Positions 7,121 to 9,004 of a DNA stretch of 9,004 nucleotides are shown one piece after another (position 1 is the stretch's first letter; each line of letters starts with the position of its first letter). Where the stretch lies: the NCBI GenBank assembly GCA_947461185.1, contig CANHJY010000062.1:1-9004 (forward strand), given 5' to 3'. Made by a program: the position numbers and the translations under genes. Under the pieces are notes generated by a model. It was not told the DNA's origin. It saw only the letters and a program-made list of their open reading frames with translations, and made no database searches. Source of the DNA: Flavobacteriales bacterium. GTDB taxonomy: Bacteria; Bacteroidota; Bacteroidia; Flavobacteriales_D; Crocinitomicaceae.

Positions 7121-7885
7121 TTATTGTTTTACGTAGCGTTTTAAAATATTTACAAAGCTGTCAGTAGATTCAGGATTACCTAATGCACGGAATTTCCATT
7201 CTTCGTTGTGCCTGTACATTTCACCGAAAACCATAGATCTCATTCCGTTGAATTCAGGACTATTTGAAAGGCTATAACGAGCAATTTCCTTTCCCTTTGC
7301 ATCACAGGCTCTGATAAAAGCATTATCTACTTGACCAAAATGTTGGTTTCTACTCTGTCCTTGATAAATACAAACTAAGAAAAGGATCTTGTCAACTCGA
7401 GTTGGTAAAGAGTTAAGCTTGACAATGATTTGCTCATCATCCCCGTCTCCTTCTCCAGTAAGATTATCTCCTGTATGAACAATTAATTCGCCATTATTCA
7501 ACAATTGATTTACTTTCTGTGCCATTGCTGATTTCGGTGTACCATCAGGATATATCATAGAAGAAGTTCCGGTACCAGAGGGGAATGTCATGCTATTAAA
7601 ATAAATAATATCCCCGCCATGTAAACCAACTTTATGACCATTCGAAAATTGTAAATCTCTGCCGAGATTAGCAACATATCCATTTTTGTCCAACAAAAAT
7701 GCAATAGCATCCAAATCAAAATCTGCTTCTTTGTTACCTCCAAAGAGTTTTCCAAGAAATCCTTGTTTTTCTTCTCTTACATCCCAACCCAAACCAACAG
7801 TGACTTGAGATAGATCGTAAACGCTTTCACCCTTATCGTTTTTTCTAAGATCAATAGTTTGACCTTTTTGTAAATTAATTGCCAT
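7121..7885 (-). CDS. terD: TerD-family protein, enlarged form with two extra segments
   Basis: A 254-residue TerD-domain protein starting MAINLQKGQ like its neighbour. The calcium-binding acidic motifs are kept: DFDLDA (55-60) and HTGDNLTGEGDGDDEQI (137-153), followed by the core strands ILFLVCIYQ (167-175) and FGQVDNAFIR (183-192), and a closing MYRHNEEWKFRALG. Compared with the classic 191-residue copy next door, about 22 residues are added before DFDLDA, including a GFLGKLFGGN loop (42-51). About 45 more lie between the two acidic motifs, covering FPSGTGTSSMIYPDGT and a helical AMAQKVNQLLNN. TerD domains bind calcium and are thought to form stress-responsive assemblies near the membrane. 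The gene begins 18 bases after the first terD and ends four bases before the first VWA gene. What the extra segments bind is unknown. Confidence 0.93.
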   Translation of the reverse strand: MAINLQKGQTIDLRKNDKGESVYDLSQVTVGLGWDVREEKQGFLGKLFGGNKEADFDLDAIAFLLDKNGYVANLGRDLQFSNGHKVGLHGGDIIYFNSMTFPSGTGTSSMIYPDGTPKSAMAQKVNQLLNNGELIVHTGDNLTGEGDGDDEQIIVKLNSLPTRVDKILFLVCIYQGQSRNQHFGQVDNAFIRACDAKGKEIARYSLSNSPEFNGMRSMVFGEMYRHNEEWKFRALGNPESTDSFVNILKRYVKQ

Positions 7886-7903
7886 GATAGTTGAGAGGTT
7901 TTA

Positions 7904-8479
7904 TTATTTAATTATTTGACCTTTATAGTATTTAGCTAAGAAAAAAGCCAAATCTTCTTTGTATCCAATTCCAGAAGCTTCAAATTTCCATTTACCGTCT
8001 CTTCTATAAAGCCTACCAAATTCAACGGCTGTCTCAATTGAGAAATCTTCCCCCAATTCATATTTCGCAACTTCTTGTCCATTTGAATGGTCAACTATTC
8101 GAATGTAACTATCTCTTACTTGACCATAATTTTGTTTGCGATTAATCGCATCATGAATTGTAACTACAAACAAAATTTCATTTATTGAAGAATCCACCTT
8201 TGTTAAATCAACTTCAATTGTTTCATCATCTCCATCTTCACTATTACCACCTGTTGGATCATCACCAGTGTGATGCAACGCACCATCTGGAGAATCTGTA
8301 TTTCCGTAAAAAACAAAATACTGTTCAGCAGGAATTAATCTTCCTTCGTTAATCATGAATGCAGATGCATCCAAATCAAAATCATAACCAGTACCTTCAT
8401 TTGGTGTCCATCCAAGACCGACACTCATCTTTGACAAGCCAATGTCAATTTTTTGCCCTTTTTGTAAATTAATGGCCAT
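7904..8479 (-). CDS. terD: TerD-family calcium-binding stress protein, classic length
   Basis: A 191-residue protein, the standard TerD/TerE length. It begins MAINLQKGQKIDI and shows MSVGLGW (18-24), the first acidic site DFDLDA (33-38), then HTGDDPTGGNSEDGDDETI (70-88) with clustered Asp/Glu that bind calcium in characterised members. The core ILFVVTIHDA (102-111), NYGQVRDSYIRI (117-128) and the C-terminal GRLYRRDGKWKFEASG complete the fold. There is no signal peptide, so it is cytoplasmic. Family proteins are associated with resistance to tellurite, phage and colicins. It is the first gene of the eight-gene operon, about 40 bases downstream of a Bacteroidota-type promoter, with an A-rich leader and no Shine-Dalgarno, as is usual in this phylum. 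terD, terE or terX naming cannot be settled from sequence alone. Confidence 0.95.
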   Translation of the reverse strand: MAINLQKGQKIDIGLSKMSVGLGWTPNEGTGYDFDLDASAFMINEGRLIPAEQYFVFYGNTDSPDGALHHTGDDPTGGNSEDGDDETIEVDLTKVDSSINEILFVVTIHDAINRKQNYGQVRDSYIRIVDHSNGQEVAKYELGEDFSIETAVEFGRLYRRDGKWKFEASGIGYKEDLAFFLAKYYKGQIIK

Positions 8480-8508
8480 ATTTCTATATTTTTTTAGTGA
8501 GTTGCTTA

Positions 8509-8520
8509 GACAAATTTGTC
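8509..8520. promoter_or_regulatory. Perfect 12-base palindrome at the expected transcription start, possible operator
   Basis: GACAAATTTGTC reads the same on both strands. It begins at the last base of the -7 element and covers the expected start site, a position where a bound dimeric repressor would block transcription. No regulator gene is present in the ter operon, so any binder would be encoded elsewhere. AT-rich palindromes of this size can also arise by chance. Confidence 0.4.
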
Positions 8521-8549
8521 AAATGTAACAATTATATTGTATTTACAAA
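8520..8549 (-). promoter_or_regulatory. Bacteroidota-type sigma promoter of the ter operon
   Basis: On the minus strand a -33 element TTTG (8549-8546) is followed by an 18-base spacer and TACATTTG (8527-8520), a full match to the -7 consensus TAnnTTTG. Transcription should begin around 8513, giving a leader of roughly 35 bases before the terD ATG at 8479. It sits in the AT-rich gap immediately before the first gene of the operon and is the only good match noticed in that gap. Confidence 0.72.
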
Positions 8550-8565
8550 AAAAAACGAATTCCTA

Positions 8566-8575
8566 ATTTGCAAAT
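8566..8575. promoter_or_regulatory. Second palindrome upstream of the ter promoter
   Basis: ATTTGCAAAT is a perfect 10-base palindrome lying 16 bases upstream of the -33 element. It shares the AAAT/ATTT flavour of the palindrome at the start site but is not the same sequence. It could be an upstream activator site; evidence is limited to symmetry and position. Confidence 0.25.
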
Positions 8576-8620
8576 GTGTTGTATTGGTTAAAAACCGTGA
8601 AAAAAGCGATAAAAATAAAT

Positions 8621-8646
8621 AAGTCCCCGGTAAAAACCGAGGACTT
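8621..8646 (-). terminator. Rho-independent terminator of the right-edge gene
   Basis: AAGTCC-C-CGGT pairs with ACCG-A-GGACTT: ten base pairs with a single C/A mismatch and a four-base loop. On the minus strand the stem is followed by ATTTATTTTTATC, a T-rich tract, so it ends transcription coming from the gene at 9004-8703 and insulates the ter promoter. The plus-strand side (TCACCGG) lacks a T run. Confidence 0.8.
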
Positions 8647-8648
8647 TC

Positions 8649-8698
8649 ACCGGAAATGGGGGGCAAATCCGGTAATCTCATGGGAAAACCATGGGAAA
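8649..8698. repeat. Cluster of short inverted and direct repeats in the 3' untranslated stretch
   Basis: ACCGGA (8649-8654) and TCCGGT (8668-8673) form a 6-bp inverted repeat around a G-rich 13-base interior containing GGGGGG. Just beyond, CATGGGAAA occurs twice (8679-8687 and 8690-8698). The stretch lies between the right-edge gene stop and its terminator. The repeats are real but short, and no function can be assigned. Confidence 0.4.
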
Positions 8699-8702
8699 TT
8701 CG

Positions 8703-9004
8703 TTAGAAAGGCATGGTAAAAAGTTGGTATTCCTGCGGATTTCCTGCGCTTCTTTCAATGATTTCATGTTCTCTCATATACTTTATGTATGCTCTAGCGG
8801 TGCGTTCCTTGACATCCATGTGTTCCATCACTGCCTTGATTAGATTTTGATTGGATATTAATGGTCGATCCTTAAAAATGGAGTGAGCTGCATCTTTCAA
8901 TTCACTCGATTTGCGAATTTCAGAATCCTCTTTACTTTTTTCTCCGAAGTAAACATGTCTTCCTTCTGCTTTGCTCCATCCAAATTGCACCATGGGAACA
9001 TCCA
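8703..9004 (-). CDS. C-terminal part of a gene cut by the right edge; winged-helix-like tail, possibly an AAA/RepA-type ATPase
   Basis: The frame stays open from base 9004 to the TAA at 8705-8703. An internal ATG at 8993 would give a 96-residue protein, but the bases before it (coding ...DVP) continue the frame without a stop, and MVQFGWSKAEGRHVYFGEKS reads like the last beta-strands of a larger domain, so a truncated longer protein is preferred. Residues about 30-96 counted from that Met are a helical, winged-helix-like module: DAAHSIFKDRPLISNQNLIKAVMEH, then MDVKERTARAYIKYMREHEIIER and an EYQLF strand. Such tails occur at the end of RepA-like helicase/AAA ATPases on Bacteroidota mobile elements. 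That identity is a guess from pattern memory. A strong terminator follows, so it is a separate transcription unit from the ter operon. Confidence 0.6.
   Translation of the reverse strand, partial: DVPMVQFGWSKAEGRHVYFGEKSKEDSEIRKSSELKDAAHSIFKDRPLISNQNLIKAVMEHMDVKERTARAYIKYMREHEIIERSAGNPQEYQLFTMPF

Noticed and set aside
7862..8479. The identical MAINLQKGQ starts of the two TerD proteins as a repeat used for recombination
   Set aside because: The DNA match is short, broken by third-position differences, and explained by paralogy of the two genes.
8703..8993. A complete 96-residue DNA-binding protein starting at the ATG at 8993
   Set aside because: The frame continues upstream to the window edge without a stop and the first residues look like the inside of a domain, so a cut longer gene is more likely; the short version cannot be fully excluded.

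Overview
The window looks like chromosomal or island DNA of a Bacteroidota species. It is AT-rich, purine-rich Shine-Dalgarno sequences are absent before the starts, and there is a good match to the Bacteroidota promoter form TTTG-N18-TAnnTTTG. Every gene I can support is on the minus strand, so biological order runs from high to low coordinates. No rRNA, tRNA, CRISPR array or insertion sequence was seen.

Right edge (9004-8703): the C-terminal end of a gene whose start lies outside the window. Its tail is winged-helix-like and may belong to an AAA/RepA-type ATPase of a mobile element. It is followed by a clear rho-independent terminator (8646-8621) and a 140-base promoter region.

Centre (8479-942): a tightly packed eight-gene tellurium-resistance-type (Ter) stress operon. 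In order it encodes a classic TerD, an enlarged TerD, three von Willebrand A (TerY-like) proteins of which the third carries a C-terminal TerY-C zinc-binding module, a PP2C-type phosphatase with an N-terminal Ig-like domain, a divergent Ser/Thr-type kinase with a zinc ribbon and FHA-like tail, and a TerC membrane protein. This matches the TerY-P (VWA + phosphatase + kinase) version of the Ter system described from comparative genomics. Start/stop overlaps (TAATG twice) and gaps of 4-21 bases point to one transcript and translational coupling. The likely logic is that calcium-binding TerD proteins and MIDAS-bearing VWA proteins form membrane-proximal assemblies with TerC, controlled by reversible phosphorylation by the kinase/phosphatase pair. 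That wiring is inference.

Left part (874-1): after a hairpin at 903-882 comes a second operon with ATGA overlaps. It encodes a small DUF6804-like membrane protein, an XRE-family regulator, and the first 86 residues of a type I restriction-modification methyltransferase subunit (HsdM) that runs off the left edge. A Ter stress operon next to a type I R-M system and a possible mobile-element replication protein suggests an accessory or defence island.

The most interesting points are the kinase with no obvious catalytic beta-3 lysine, the Ig-like/PP2C fusion, the matching proline-rich tails on two of three VWA proteins, the extra segments in the second TerD, and a perfect palindrome abutting the ter promoter.
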